Counted from the first letter of the stretch, positions 46,946 through 61,303 are shown. The stretch: 64,000 bases of DNA from Xylocopa sonorina (GCF_050948175.1 NC_135197.1:5722501-5786500); one strand, 5' to 3'. The notes: generated by a model from the sequence alone, not told the origin. Numbers and translations: made by a program.

Positions 46946-49900
46946 ATACGTGTGTTGGCAACACACGGCCGGTCAAAGTTTCCACGATTTATTTGCCGTC
47001 GCAGCGTAAACATTCCGTAATAAAATTATTAGCGAGATGACGAAGAAAATCTTCTTCGATGCTAATGCGGCTCGCGATCGGAATCCCGGAAGACAGGGCC
47101 GACAATTCCCTGGACACCGCGAAAATCTTGGCCAGAACTTGCTCGTAAATTTGAATCCAGTCGCGTCAGCTTCGCCAGCCGTTCGGAACTCCCAACGGTT
47201 TCGAGAAGTTTCGCCGAATATCCACTTAAATCTTCGTGTTTAATGAAAATGCGCGTCATTGAATTTCACGCCTTAACGTCCGCGGTTATGAGTCAAAATT
47301 CCGTCTTCCTCGTCGCAAGGTTTCTTTTTGTCGAGCCTGGATAGAAACGGTGAAATATCGCGTGAATCGGAATTACCGGAGGAGGCTCGAACGGTTTTCT
47401 AACTTGAACTTGACGCGACTTAATTGCGCATCAACGAGGTAATGCGCGTAATCGAGAACAAATCCGATTTCACCGGATCTGCTTACGCGTTTACGCACAA
47501 GATCCCTCGAAATACACCGAGCAGCGATCGCAAACCTGATCAGTCCATCCGCCTTGATCCGGGGATATAAAAATCCAAACTACAAAGTATCTCTTCACTT
47601 ATCATAACTACGTGATTCGATCTTACTCAATTACAAAATGTTCAACGATTTTAGGAACTATCCACGATACTAGGACTCAATCAAATTTTATCAACCGATG
47701 ATTTTAATCGAGTAACTGCCTTATCTTATTTTACGAAAACACGCGAAGAAGACGTGTAATAATTAGCCTCGAGCATTGCTAAGCGAGTAATTACGTGTTC
47801 TAAAAATAGCAAAGTAGATAGCGCGATTGGTTAATTGATCGTTAACGATGGAGGGTGTGGGAATAGTTCGAATATTACTAGACCTTTCTGTCCTTGTTCC
47901 GCTCGATTCCGTTCAATTCATCCCCGCGATCGTTTGGCGATCTTGGGCCTTTTATCTGGTTTAATCAACTTCTTGACCGTGGAAGTATTCGACGGGCCAC
48001 CAAAAGAGCGAGGCGATCGCGAGCGAGCAAACGAGCGGATCGTCGTGTCGGCAGGTATTCGATAGCACCGCAAGGGTCGTCGACCGCAGGTGCTACACGC
48101 TCGTTCGCTCGTTCGTTCGGCTTGTTCGTCCTCGACGCGGCCCGAAACTCACGGTGCCCGTTGCCCTCTCTATCTCTCGAGCTCATAAAAAATTTACAGT
48201 CACGTCGGCTTTTTTTCTACGCACGTTGTTCCACTATCCATGCCTGGCCGATAATGCCTGCCGTAATTGGTTAGGAATTCGGCGTCCGGGTCCCGGGATA
48301 CCCGCTACGAAAGCAAGAGTACTTCTACGTTAGAATTTTCAGAACGACAACGATCAGTTTATCTGGGATTTCAATGAGGAAGACGCGCCTCCGAGATTCC
48401 TCTTTTAATTCCACGCATTAAACGCGCTAGGTGTCGGCTTGGACTTGGGACTGCCCAGAGCCGACAATCCGAATTGAATTGAAATAGGAAGATCCCGGTT
48501 CATTTTTTATTTTACCAGCGAATCGATCTTTCCTCGAAATATACACGTCGCACGACGCGTGGTTTAAAATTGTGTACTCGACGAGATTGAAAGACAAATG
48601 TTTGTCATCGATAAATCGATGCGTGCAAGATTAGTATCGGGTATCGGTAAGCCAACATCCTCTTCGATGCGAAGCAGGAAGATCCAGTGCCGGGGTTAAA
48701 CCCGCGCCTTTCCCAACGAAACTCACCTCGTTTCACGCGTTCCACACGTCTAAAAACTGTTTGGTACGCGAGCAAAACGCGCGTTCTTCGGTCGCGAGTT
48801 CAGCATTGAGAGAGCAACCGACGATAGCAGCGGGAAGTTTTGAACGAGTACCCGGTTCCTGAGCCAATTCACCTCGACAAAGCATGGCCGCAGGACAATG
48901 ACCCTCGAGCCACCACGTGGCGAGTGATGTCTCTTCCCCGTCAAACCACCTTACCTGCCTGATTTAAAGCAACCACCCGGCCGTGAACCTTTGAGTCTTC
49001 CTAGGGCCTCCGCCTTTTCCCTCCGCGTCTTTATTCGCCGTCCTTGTTCTTCCTGGTCGCGGCTGCTCGTTTGTATCTACCTGCGAGTAGACAGGGCTGG
49101 CCGTCACGCTCGAGTTACCAACGACTTAAGTAGAACACGCGAGAATGGAATTGTCGCGTTTAGGTTGAGCAGGGGTGGGTGCAAAGAGAGGACTAGGTTA
49201 AGAGGGTGCCGGCCAGAGGGTGGCCTGCGCTGGATTCTAAGTAGAATGTTACACTCCCTTAACGACGGGAGAAATGGGGCAGCGAGAGTGAAAGAAAAGA
49301 GTGTCAATGTCAGTTTGGAAGGTATTGGGTTCTCTTTATTGGCGATGGTCGTTCGCATTTGCATCGAGTTTCGTTTTTTCTCAGCAGATGCGTTTCTTTG
49401 TTTAATCAGACATTTCGACGGTTCGAGGTGACTCTTTTTTTCTACTGTCGTAGAGAGTACGAACATTGTACGAGGGGTATGAGGTAATATTTGTAGGAAA
49501 TGTTCGCTTGGAAGTTCAACGACTGCGTCTGCACTTTGCAGTTCCGTATCGTGAACCGAGCTAAACATTCCACTATCACGTGTCATCGACACGAAGATCC
49601 AGCTCGTATTTGCATGGACCTGGTATCAAAACGAGGTACGAACGATCTGAGCTCACGTGCCCATTCTTCTGTCTCCAATTTCACTAATTTATACGGTCAC
49701 TTTACACGGTTTCTCTTATGCGCAAGCATTTTCGAACGCCCGACATCGTAATTCCGTGGGTACGATTCGCGAGCTACATCTCGCAATGGACAAAAGAATC
49801 CGATCGGTGTTGAATTGAATTGATTACAGCTGACGAAAAAGAAAAAATGAAATAAAAATAAATGGTAAGGCAAAAAATGCTTTGGAACAAAGAAAGGGTA

Positions 49901-50440
49901 TTCAGCGTAGGACAGTCGTTAAACTCGACCTCTCAAGATGATAAATATCTTATTACTATGAAACCTTAAACGCGGATTATCCAACACGACTCGACGCTCC
50001 CGAGAACACCTATTTTGATTAATAACTCAGTCAGAGGCTTCGACAGAGGCCTCGAATAGGTTCACGGCCAACCTTGGGGCATCTACCTCCGGAGCTCCTC
50101 GTGCTCCCCATCGTTTCCTCTATCTCTATCGCCAAGGTCGACGATCCTTGGGAGAAAAGATTATTAAGCACGGTCGCGTTACGTGGACCTTTGGTAAATG
50201 GCCGCGGTTCGTGCAGCAAGGTGCACTGACCGCAGATAGAAACACGTGGACGCTGACCATGTCGGTGACGGAGGTTCCGTGGGAAGGGAATGGAAACGAG
50301 GGAGGAGGGGGCACATCGGAAGGGCTGATGATTTCACGTGAATCCTCAGCAGTCATTGGTGTACGTGATGAAATAAACGTCGCCTCTTACGAAATGTCCG
50401 GTGAACATGTGACGCATCGTTTGGTCGACAGTTTCGTCGA

Positions 50441-50462
50441 ATGAAACGGGACCCTGTTTTGG
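50441..50462 (+). CDS. weak candidate first coding exon (MKRDPVL...)
   Basis: ATG at 50441, six further codons and one base, then a perfect GTAAGT donor at 50463. Phase 1, like the starts at 41909 and 56994. No other support; may be chance. Confidence 0.15.
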
Positions 50463-52692
50463 GTAAGTTTCGCGGGGGATTGTTTCGCCATCGATCATGG
50501 AAATCTCTTGGAAATTTATTCGTGTCGCGTCTGCTTTATTTGTTTCGTTCGAAATGTCAGAAAACGTAGAATAACAAGCGCCACGGTAGTTGGACGTGCA
50601 GGCAAGGCTGTCAAATTTGGCGTTGCTGAATTTATTCGAACGTGTACCTTGACCAGGAATCGTTTAGCCCAATTCGCACATCTATATTTGCTGCCGCAAC
50701 GTCTACAGCCGTGCAATTATTACCGCACACACGGGACTCTTATTTTAGAAAAAGGTTCCAGGCGTGGAACAGCCGGATAATCACTTTCGACCGGTGCGTT
50801 AGCTCCGAAACTGGCTGGGACCGCTCCGTTCCGCTAATTGCGACCATTTCGCAGCCATTAAAAAGCCCAACTCCAATTAGACCGGCGTCGAAGAATTTTT
50901 TGAACCTGTAAAACTTGCAAAAAGCTCGAAAACGAAGGAACAGAACATTTCCAGGCTGACTGCGGAACTGTTAAAAAATTCGTTCGGAATTATTTAATCG
51001 TTTAACGATAGTAGCAATTACGTTAATAATAGCCTTTATTATGTCGTTAAATTAAAAAAGCGAAACGGAAGGCTCGACACGAGTGCCGCGTTGAATAGCC
51101 ACGGTTAGAAAAAGAAAAAAGAAACTAAACCAGGGGAATAGGGGAGCGTTGCACGGACGAATTTCCAGGAACGGGGTAACAAGGCGCGCGCGTCCCAAGG
51201 CGGAGTTCCTGTTTTCTTCTCTCCCTTCGCGGCGGCATCCTTTTTCTTCTAATCACGCGGCTTCTAGTGACGTAACAGCAAGGTCTTACGGTATCTCCGG
51301 GAACGGGCCTACATTACGTGAGTATCCCTACACGCGACCCGCACGTACGTACTTACTTACGTGTATACCTGCGTAGAAGATCCGCTACACGTTGTTTGAC
51401 TCGTACCAGCCTCGAGAGCTTCCACCGCCTCCCCCTCTTTCGCGTCGTTCATTCTCTCCTTCCACGTTCCTCTCCGATTCCATGGCTTCTTCGCTCCCGG
51501 TGCTGCTCATTCAGCCGAGATTCTAAAAACGATTAACGGTTCACGCCGTCTCCCTTCGTCTTCGATCGTTACTTTAATGCACGCCCCTCGATCGCCCCTC
51601 GATCGCTCCTCGATCGTACGCGACGTTCGCACCTCTTCCTCCGATGCTGGCTCGCCTCGCGTCTCGCGCGGACAGGGATCGTTGGACGATGACTAACCGT
51701 TTCCATCGCGATCGCTTGACCCGTGCGAGCGAATTGGTACGGCGTGGGTCGCCGTGGCGAGAGGATCTGGATGCAAACGGACCGCTGTGAGACAGCATTT
51801 TAATTATCGGCGGCGCGATGCGATTCAGACTCTCCGAACCAGGCCTCGGAAAATCGAATTCAGTTTAACTGGAACGTATAACGTACCGGCAGGTAAACAG
51901 CGAGGAGGAGCTTGGAAAATGGGGTTCATTGTGCTTCAGCCGGATGAATAATGCTTCCACGTATAATACCAGACCGTTCGGTTACCTGTACAAAACAGAC
52001 TGGTTTCAATGGCGGTATCCATAATTCCGCAATCATAAAATTGTGTAACGCGTTATCGCATATAATGTAAGGTAAATTGAATCGTTCCCCGATGCCTCGC
52101 GACTCACAAAGACGTGTGAATTAAAGATTCGTCCGGTTCCCTCGAAATCCATGGGAACCAGCCGGTAATCCCACCCATAGAATCGGTCGCCTCTCGTCTC
52201 TAGGGTCACCGACGCGGTCGTCGTTTTCCCTTGTTTTCTGATCGGTATGCGCGGGTGCCTAGGCCGGCGATGCCGACAGGTGAGCAGAAACAGACGTACG
52301 TACACGTGTACGTGTATATACGTATGTAAGATACAGTTAGGAGTACCGTTCTGAAAATGCAGCGGCTCGTATCGAGCCTGAAGAGAGCGAGGAGAGTGGT
52401 TCGGTTGTAGTCTTCGCCTGTGCCCGGCCCGAGCGGCGCTTTAACTCAAACGGACACGGCCCGAGGCGGGGATCCAGTCGAAAGGGGTATAACGGTAGCG
52501 ATAAATTCAATGCCACGGAGACGATGAAACAGGGAATATGAACGCTGGTTGCACGCGCGTTACGTGCGACTAGTTAGAACCGATAATAAATGTCCCTCTG
52601 CTCGACACGAATTTCCAGTTACCAGCCGAGGGCGATGCTCTCATTTTCGAATATCGATCGACGATCGCGTTCGAACCCGTTCACAATTTCGA

Positions 52693-52712
52693 TCCTCCTC
52701 CTCCTCCTCCTC
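52693..52712. repeat. (TCC)n trinucleotide repeat
   Basis: About six TCC/CTC units in tandem. Confidence 0.8.
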
Positions 52713-54754
52713 ATCCGTTACGATTCTAGCCAGGGTTCCATCGCGCGTTTCGAAGTATCCGCGAGCAGCCAGCAACCTGTAACAACACCAGAGCACCGAA
52801 ACATCGACCCAGTCCGAATCGCAGGAAAAAAAACACACACCAACAGCCAGAACAAATATATTATAGTAGAGAAGCAACCTCACCTTAAAGGGACGCGATC
52901 CATCGCGTCAGCCGACTAACCCGTGTTCGTTCTCGTTCCCCTTGTTGACCTCGTTTCAAAGTAGCTCGGTGAATTATCGAAAAAACGATTCGGCCACTCG
53001 AGGCACGCAGGATATCGGGTAAAATCTGGCGGTAATTAGCTCGAATTGTCGTCGAGACGAGAGGATACGATACCAGTTAGGAGTGCAACCCTATCGCTTC
53101 GAAGGCGGAACAGTCTATCTGACCGTGGAATACAGGCTGGTAACGGATCGAACGAAAACTAGCCAGAGCGCGCAGTGGCGGCGCGTGCGCGTCTCACCCC
53201 TGAATCCCGTCGAACCAATGAAACTCCCTCTTACACTGGCCTCGGGGGACAGAACATTCCGATATATTTCGGGCAATTTCTATCAGCGATGTGATCGTAG
53301 AAAAATAGCTGGTCAAAAGATGCGATAAAGTGCGAAGAAGGCATCGGCAGGTGAGCTCGGTGCGGTGGCCGGGGCAGTGGTTGTTGCCAGGAGATGTTGA
53401 CGGTAGTGCGGTGCTGCGACGAGGGAAAAGGGTGTATGAATCAGTGTAATCCGGGCGGGGTGGTAGTAAACGGTGGCTCAACACTGGCTGCCATCTGCTG
53501 ACGGTCGCTTTAAGCTCGAGCCACTGGTTCCCCGTGAAGTGCATACCCGAAACGAGACGTTCGGCACCGAAACGACATCGGCACGAGCTTTTTTCCGAGG
53601 GATCGAAGGTGGTTCGCGTTCGTGACGCGGTCCACGCGTGACCCAGCCGCGACGCGGGTTCTCGTACGAGTGTTGTTTCCGTGGTACCGCGTTGTGCTCC
53701 TGACGGAATCGAAGGGACGAGCGAACGGTCGCGTATCAACCAGCCAGGATGACGGAGACGACAATGACGTAAAGCCCACGAGGCCAAGTGGATCCCGATT
53801 GGCGACCCGTCTAGTTTCGCCTGCGATCGTCGCGATCCTTCGCGCAAAATCTTCCCTCCGTCGTCTCCTCGAAATCATGGAAATCTGACGGGTCCTGTGC
53901 TCTCCTCTGGTACCTTGATCGAGGCCCGTGAAACTGGACGATGATCGATGTCGGAGAAACACCGTTCGAGTGTGCAACGATCCTTCACAGTGATCCCCTC
54001 TGCGAATACCTGTACCTTGGAAAAAGGCGTTTGGTCGATGACTGAACTTTCGCCGAATTCGACGACAAAGATAACGATTCCTCTTCCCCGTGTTATCGTT
54101 CTTGTTCGCGGACAGTCGAAAAGTTGTGCGATCAGTCACGGCGCGAGCGATGATACTCGTTCATCCGTTCGTTAAAAGATGTAACCTCGGCGAAGGATAC
54201 TGAATCGAGGGACGGACGATCGGGACACGACGAAAATGTGAAGGAACGGGAAGCATGAACGCGGATTTCGAATTGTTCCGCTGTGTTGCACAACGTCGTG
54301 TTGAATGACGAGGCTGGTTGTTAACGGAATATCGACCGAAGACCGTAGCTACCGAATTAGTCGTGGCGAAGGTCGCAAATAAGCGCGTGCATTTCGTTCT
54401 TTAAGATCTGCATCGAATCGCCCTGAATCTCTGATCGATAGCCTGGGTGGCTGCATCGGAACGATCGCGGCTACGTCGACGAGCGATCTTCAACATCCTC
54501 GAGAAAAACAAACGCAACAGCCGTTCGTGCAGTGTACTTCTTTTCTTTCTTTTTGTCCTTTTATTTTACTCGTAATAATTGGTGAGCTAACAACGCAATC
54601 GCATCGTACCTCCCCTAGTGACGCGTGCAGTAAGCCATCGAGTGGGAAAAGGCCAGAAAACAAACCAGTAACCCGGTTTACATCGACAATTAGTGAGTCC
54701 GGATAAACGGGCAGAAACGTTGAAACCGAAAGTGCGAACTGGATGAAACTCCCT

Positions 54755-54809
54755 CGAAGAACAGTTCTCTGAACGAGACCTACTGACCTATCGACTCGAC
54801 GCCCCTCCT
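54755..54809. repeat. ~55-bp direct repeat, copy 1
   Basis: Shares a nearly identical core (GAACGAGACC, ACTGACCTATCGACTCG) with 54969-55026. On the minus strand both copies read RVDRSVGLVQRT in one frame, but the frames around them differ, so this is DNA-level similarity. Confidence 0.75.
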
Positions 54810-54968
54810 CTCGCGCCGGCACCTTTTTTACTTTTACCCTCTAATCCGTGTGGATATCGAATCGAATAGCTAAATTGGCGCATCAGAGGACACCGACCGG
54901 TGGAGGAAGAGCGGTATTAGGTGCCGAAGGGGGGCAACGTGGCTGCGCGTACTAACGCGCGGGTGAAT

Positions 54969-55026
54969 CGAAGAGAGTCGTTCTTTGAACGAGACCCACT
55001 GACCTATCGACTCGCCGCTCTCCACT
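54969..55026. repeat. ~55-bp direct repeat, copy 2
   Basis: Second copy of 54755-54809, 214 bp away, same orientation. Confidence 0.75.
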
Positions 55027-56993
55027 CCTACCCTCGGCGTTGTTTCTTTCCACGCCACCCCTGTTTCCATCGTTCTCTACCCTGCGCTCGCTGGCGTGCC
55101 GCCTCTCGGGACACTCGTAATTCCGTTCTCGTGCGCCTCCCTCCTTCTGCGCTTTCAGGGGGGTGTCGCGTTCGTGGAATACGAACGGAGAGCCGATGCC
55201 AGACGAACCAGCACGCATATACACAAGACAAACGAGTGCCTAAGTATTTTCAATCGGTATTCTTCTCCTCGACTGATCGTTCTAGCTGTAACAATTTCGA
55301 GACTACTCCTCCTCCTTCCCCGCCCCTGCCTCCTTCGCCTCTCCCTACACTTCTCTCCTCTCTTCATCTTCGTTGCTCCGATTCGGAGATTTTTTACTTC
55401 TGTTTTCTAGAGTCTATCGCCACGTTATCGTGTTCAGGGTATACATTTATCTCGATCGTTCCTCGCGCTCGTCGTTTCTGTTGGTGACGTTTGCTACGTT
55501 TCTAGACGAAGTAATAATGATAGGGTATCGATGATACAAGGTGAAGAGTGCCTAAAATTTTATGCCTTCTCGACTGATTATTGATACGCGATCGAACGCC
55601 CGCGAATCGTTGTTGCAAACCCCTGTGCCCACTTTCGTTCCCCTTCGTTCATCCGCGAAAGAGATCGCGTCGACTCTTTTTATCACGCGACGAAGGTCAA
55701 CAACGCTCGCGATCGATACGATAAACAGTGCCTCGAGATTATTCTCTTCTCTCGACTGATCGACGAAGAAACATATATATTGTTGTACCTTGTAAGCTTC
55801 CTTCGTTTTTCGCGGCTTTTCGCTTGTTGTCTTTTTGAGTGGGTCTGAATTTCGTTCGCTGGGTATATTATAAAGCTGACTGAGACGTCTCATCGAGGAG
55901 ACGACCATCGTTCGAAAACGTTATACAAATTTACACGTTCGGCGCTCCAGCTCTTTCTTCTCGAAACTTTTAACGATCTTTATTCGGCGGCCATTCCGAA
56001 TAGTCCTTTCCTTGATCATTTCAACGTCCAGCGAGCGATTCGTAATTAACCAACGCAGACTGGTAGACACGATCACGAGCGTGCGCCAGAGGAACGCGCC
56101 GATATTCGTCTGGAATTGGTTATTCACCGATTGACTCGATGTCTTGCATCTTTGATGCGTCGAGAACAGGCACATCGAAACACCGCACGCCACTGATTCG
56201 ATCGCGTGAACGCGGCCACGGGAGAGATCAACGTTTCACGTTCACCAGGTTGCCAACCTAATCGAACTTTTGCCGGGCCGTACGGTACGATCGATCGAAC
56301 GGTACACCAGCAGCCCTTTAATCTCGTTCGCGTAAGAGATGGCATCCGGACCGCGATTCGAAGCCGTCGTAATGTCCTCTGACGTCAAACGGGATTGCGT
56401 GGCGAGCGTCGAGGAATACTCTCCCTGTAAGAGCGTAACGTGCTGGTTCAGGCCGTTGACAACAATAGCCTGATCGTAAAATCTGGGAGGTACGAGAGCG
56501 AAGAGAGGGAAAGTATCAGCAATAAACCCGGAGAGGGAACGAGAGAGAAACGAGAGGGCGCATGGTCGTTACCAAGGGAGATACGAGTAACGTAATTGAA
56601 ACAGATGTAAAATAGAATTCCGGCAGCGTAACGGCAAAGAGAAAAAACATTCGTTGTGAACAAAATCGTCGGTCGAACGGGAGCACGATTTTAACGACGG
56701 TTTCTCGCCTGCGAAGCGAGATCGGAACGTGTCTGATCCGATACGTTCAGCATCTACTGGGCGTCTGCTCGCCTGGTCGCATCGACTCGTCGAGCCTCGG
56801 AGCGAAACGAGAATAGTGCGACAGTCGATCACGTTTTAATCGCGTTTTTCACCTCGAGCGGTAGAAGAATGTCGTGGCTGTCATCGATGTTAATTTAAGG
56901 GAAGAGAAAACTGCACGTAAAAGGGTAAAACTGTACCGCGAACCGAAAGGAGAGAACGAAGGGAAAGATACGAAAGAAAAAGAATAGGGAAAA

Positions 56994-57153
56994 ATGGCTG
57001 AAAGCGCAGCCAGTCCTGGTACCGTGCAGGTGGCTGCGAACAGCCCGCAGCAACAGCAGCAACAATCGCAACAACAGCAACAAACGCAACAGAGCCAACA
57101 GCCGCCGGATATAAGCAGCTCGCAGTTGGCGTCTCCACCGATCACGGGCACAG
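56994..57153 (+). CDS. first coding exon of an unidentified Gln-rich (probably nuclear) protein, partial
   Basis: ATG in good context (aaaATGG) after a purine-rich leader without obvious frame. The peptide opens MAESAASPGTVQVAANS, continues with a glutamine stretch broken by Ser and Thr (about residues 19-36), then QPPDISSSQLASPPITGT. A donor CAG|GTACGA at 57154 closes the exon in phase 1; a second, weaker donor at 57184 (TCCG|GTAGGG) would add a basic RKRSRSS segment, also phase 1. The polyQ codons mix CAG and CAA, typical of a real coding tract. No downstream exon was recognised before 64000, so the first intron would be longer than 6.8 kb. Family not identified. Confidence 0.55.
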
Positions 57154-60100
57154 GTACGAATAGGAAACGATCGAGATCTTCCGGTAGGGTTATATTTAAG
57201 ATCTATAGGTACCTCAATTTAGATTTTCTTTTGATCGAATTGCGTTTTCCGTTTCTCCTTCGACCGTCGCCTCGTCGAATTTAATTTTCTCTATCGAATT
57301 GTGTCAATTACTTTCCGCTCAAAATGAATCCAATTCTTTTAGAAAGGTTTCGCAAAGTTTAATAAGTCGAACCAGCGTGTCTAGCGAAAGACTGTGGTCG
57401 AGGTCGCTATTGTTTTCGAAGAATTAAGTTCGTACGTCTGTAATGAACAACCATTGCATGGCGCATCGCGAGCTAAAACGGATCAATGTCGTGCGCGTAA
57501 TACGTTCCAGGGAATGCTTTGGACTCCTGCGATATCGCCTCGCGTTTTAATTAACGAAATTAATTCCGACCCCGACGAATGATCGCGGAGTAATCGATTT
57601 CACCGAGCGAAGAGGTGCGTTGCTGCGTTTCTCGATCGTGTTACGCCAAATTTCACAGAGGAAATTCAATTTTGCTCGTTTGTAATTAAAACTAAATTTG
57701 GGATTCACGTAACTGCACAGTTTTGCTTAATCGATCCGGTCGCTTCGTTGGTGGAACAAAAGGAAGATAATTGGTAACACTTTTTAATAGAATTGGAGCG
57801 ATCTTTTTCGAACGAACTATAATTATCGTTAAAATACGTAAATCGTTGGAATATTATATAGAAATAATTGCCAGCCAAATTCAGTTTTTGCAACGCGAGG
57901 CAAGAGAGCCACTTTTCTATGGATAAAAACGAACCAATCTTCGATCCAATCTGTCGCTAAACATCTTAAGCAAACAGTTGGTCTATCCGTACACGGAAAC
58001 ATAACAGAAAAATGAAACCTGTCCTGCAACCATCCATATCGGTGGTGTCATCATAACGTGAATAGCTCCGCGATAACTAATAACGAACGGCGACGCCGCT
58101 CTGCATCGGTCTCTCAATCCTATAATCGATGCGATTCACGAAGTCGGAGCCACTCCTCGCGGAATCAGAAACGTTCAGAATCCGCTATTACCATATCCGA
58201 CGGCCAAGTTAGCGGTTGAAACTTTCATCAGACGATTCGATTAACTGTGATACGTAACTGCGATCGAACGTATAGAGAGTGTCTCTGAAATTCGGTTCGA
58301 AACTTCGCTTTCCCCGTATTACCGTAATTGATAGAAAATATATATAACACCGCTCGAGTAACTCGAAACGTAGCAAGAAGTTTAAAAACAGCTGTTACCA
58401 AGTGAAATTACGATCGCGGAGTAATACCAATGGAACACCTTTAACGACGAGTTAAACTCTCGAACAACCTTCGAATCGATCTACAAAAATCATCGAAACA
58501 ATCTTCCAACTTCCTACCTGAGGCAATCGGAAGACGCCTAAACGGATAAATAACTTAGGTTGCTCGGATAGAAAACCGGATTGCAAATGCGTGTCAACGA
58601 AACGCTGTTCCCGGTTCCGCGAATACCGCGATCTCTGCATAAAGTGGCAAAAACCTAGCAAAGGAAAACGGACCGATCTCCCCTGGTATTTATCGCAATG
58701 TGCACAACGAGGCGCGTCGAATTCGTCGATAAGAGACGCGATCGGATCCCTATCGGGTAGCGTAGCTGTAAATGAAAGGCTGAACGTTAACGAAGTAGAG
58801 GAGACGTCGGTCGAGGTCGGTTGTTCGCGTCGCTCGCGTAATGAAGGGCCATTACTCGTCGCGGGCTGTACACCGAGACGGCGCGGCCCGATATGCCGGC
58901 GCTTTTCGTGCACGCTTCTCATCCCACGGCGGGGAACACTGGAGAGAAAGGGGTAGAGAAACGGCGAGAAGGAGAGAGCGCGAGCCGCGTTAGCGGATCT
59001 GTCGGTCGAGTAACGGAACGCTTTCGAGTACCGCTAGCACCGGCTCTGACGCGGTTACCGGGCACCGTTACTTCGGTGATCCGCGAGTGTACCCACCACG
59101 TGCTGTCTCACCGTTCTCTTTGAACCACGCGGCGCCCGTCCGACTGGGAAGGGAAACGCATTTCCACCGGGGGGAGGAGATGCGTCTCGAGTGGGGGCGA
59201 GCCGCGCGAATTCGTCGAACCGTGGAAAAATTCCGATTGAGGATCCGCGGATATCTGCTTCGACGCGGGCAAGAAGTGACCACGGTTGATGCTCGTCGCG
59301 CCCGGAGTCCTTCTTCCAGTTCCGTTTACATTAAGCTCGATTCATTGTTACGGACCACGGGTAACAGCCGCGCGCCGGTTGCTCGCCGGAGTATCGTTTT
59401 TATGCCTCGAGGATCGCGATGGAAACCGGGCAACGGTGAATCGCAGGGATCTCTGCCTGGAACGGTGAAATTGTAGGGAAATCGTGGAACTGGATTTCGT
59501 TCGAAGCTTTCGTCATTTCGAACGTCCTTGCCCATTTTTATTCCCCTTGGATAGAAGAAATTCAGATGTACGCAATAGCACGCGGGCAAAGTGGTTGGCC
59601 GTTGTAATTAATCATCGAACGAGACGAATCACTCGACTTAATTAAATGTGCGACCTCGAAATAGAGGGTTCACGCGATTAAAAATGATGTTCGTCCAATC
59701 GCTAACACGAGTTATTACTTAACAACACCCTCGTGGCGCGTCTGCGAGCCCTGTTATCGTAACGCGACGCTCGATCGCGGCTCGGATGATAATGGAACCG
59801 GTTGCAGCGAGGTTGCGCACAGAAGCGGGTGCTAGAATCACAGTTAACCGACGCAATTTTTCATGCCGGCTTGTTATTACGATACCGTCGAAGCTTTCGC
59901 GCGTCAAAAGCGCCGTTTTAATCGTTCGCGGCGGGTACCACGCGACGTCATGCACGCGTGTTACGCGTAACGGAAAAGGAAGCCTTCGAAGGAGCCGGTA
60001 CCACGCGAGTACCGTCTCCCAGGCACATCTCTCGGCCGGGTCTAGAGGTTAGGAGGCCAGGCGCTAAGCCGTTTACAGCTCGTGTCCGGTATTATGGGAA

Positions 60101-61303
60101 CATTTACGAGGCAATATTTGTTGTAATATTCTTCGCTGTTCGTTAGCTATCTATGGACGGTGAAGAGGCGTAACGTACGGCGAATATCATATTTGCTTAA
60201 CGCCGAATCTACTCGGGCGCACCTTGTTAGCGGATTGTACCGTTGTTTTAACGATCGTCCGCTCGTTGATTTTTACGCGCGTGCATTCCATTCTTATGCG
60301 CCATTCGTTTCGGCTTTCGAGGGTTCGACCCCTCGTTTCGACTCTTTTTACGAGCCGTGTCGCTTTGTTTGCTCGCGAGGAGCAGGATTTTGAATCGATT
60401 ACACTTTGTACTTTAACCCGAAGTCTCGAAACCGACGCGCGAGTGTGCAACTCGACGAGTTAAACGACGCTAGGTGACATTGCGGTGGGTTAACACGAAT
60501 TTTTAGGGTTTCCCGCCCGCCGTTGTTGCTTCACACGACCAACTTTTTCCTCCCTCTGTGTCAGCGATTTTTGGGGCCGGACTAACCAGCGGCGAACAAA
60601 TTTTCGAGAATACTCCGCTCGCAGGAAACCGGAGACATTTCGACGAAAATATTTTTTCATCCTCGCTCTTCGTTGCCGGTGAATTATTTTCACCGCTATT
60701 TTTACGGAAGTCCAAGCATCGTACACTCCCTTTTCTCCCCTAGCCGCGAACTGAAAATAGTTCGTTCGCGTTCAACCAGAATCCGCTTAAAATGCGACCC
60801 GCAAGCTTTTTATTCATTGCTTTCGCGAACGACACTACTCGGGTAATGCAATTCATTTATGTCAATTCGAACAACTTTGATAATTTAATTCGTTCGAATG
60901 AAAAGCGGAGCCAGCGACGTGTTTAATTCCGGCCGGTTTATTTTTCGACTGGCAAATGTCACGAGGTCAACTTATTAACTATTTCGCCGCTAATCATAGT
61001 CTCGCCAATGGAACCGCGATGTCGTGCTCGAACACCATTTAACAGGCCAATCAATTCTGGTCCGCGTTCACGAGCAATTATCGCGTCTGGCATTTAATCG
61101 TCACGATTGGACGATCGTCGTTATGTAAAACGGCCGATTCTGTTTCGCTTAATGAATCATTTCACCTGGCTTGCCGTAGGTTAAGGTTCGGCTGCGTTAG
61201 CTGCAGCCTTTATCTTTATTATTGCGCGCGTCTCTACGTACGTCGTTGCGCTACCTGTGCATGCATCACGTTGAGGCCCACGTAGCAGATCTCTCGGATC
61301 TAC

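Larger units (their letters stand above)
41928..56993. other. long stretch without a recognised gene (probable intron / regulatory DNA)
   Basis: About 15 kb. It contains two copies of a 61-bp element (42242-42302, 42675-42735), GAT, AG, CTAC and TCC microsatellites, a diverged duplication at 46.1/46.85 kb, a duplicated 50-bp element at 54.76/54.97 kb with small related motifs to 55.77 kb, and a possible ATG exon at 50441-50462. Open frames are numerous on both strands but none matches a known family. Confidence 0.45.

Noticed and set aside
53194..54139. Two overlapping ~210-residue minus-strand frames
   Set aside because: Overlap in different frames, Arg/Ser/Thr-rich, typical of GC-balanced non-coding DNA here.
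60315..60340. tRNA T-arm-like sequence (GAGGGTTCGACCCCTCG)
   Set aside because: No D-arm, A box, anticodon arm or acceptor stem at the right spacing.
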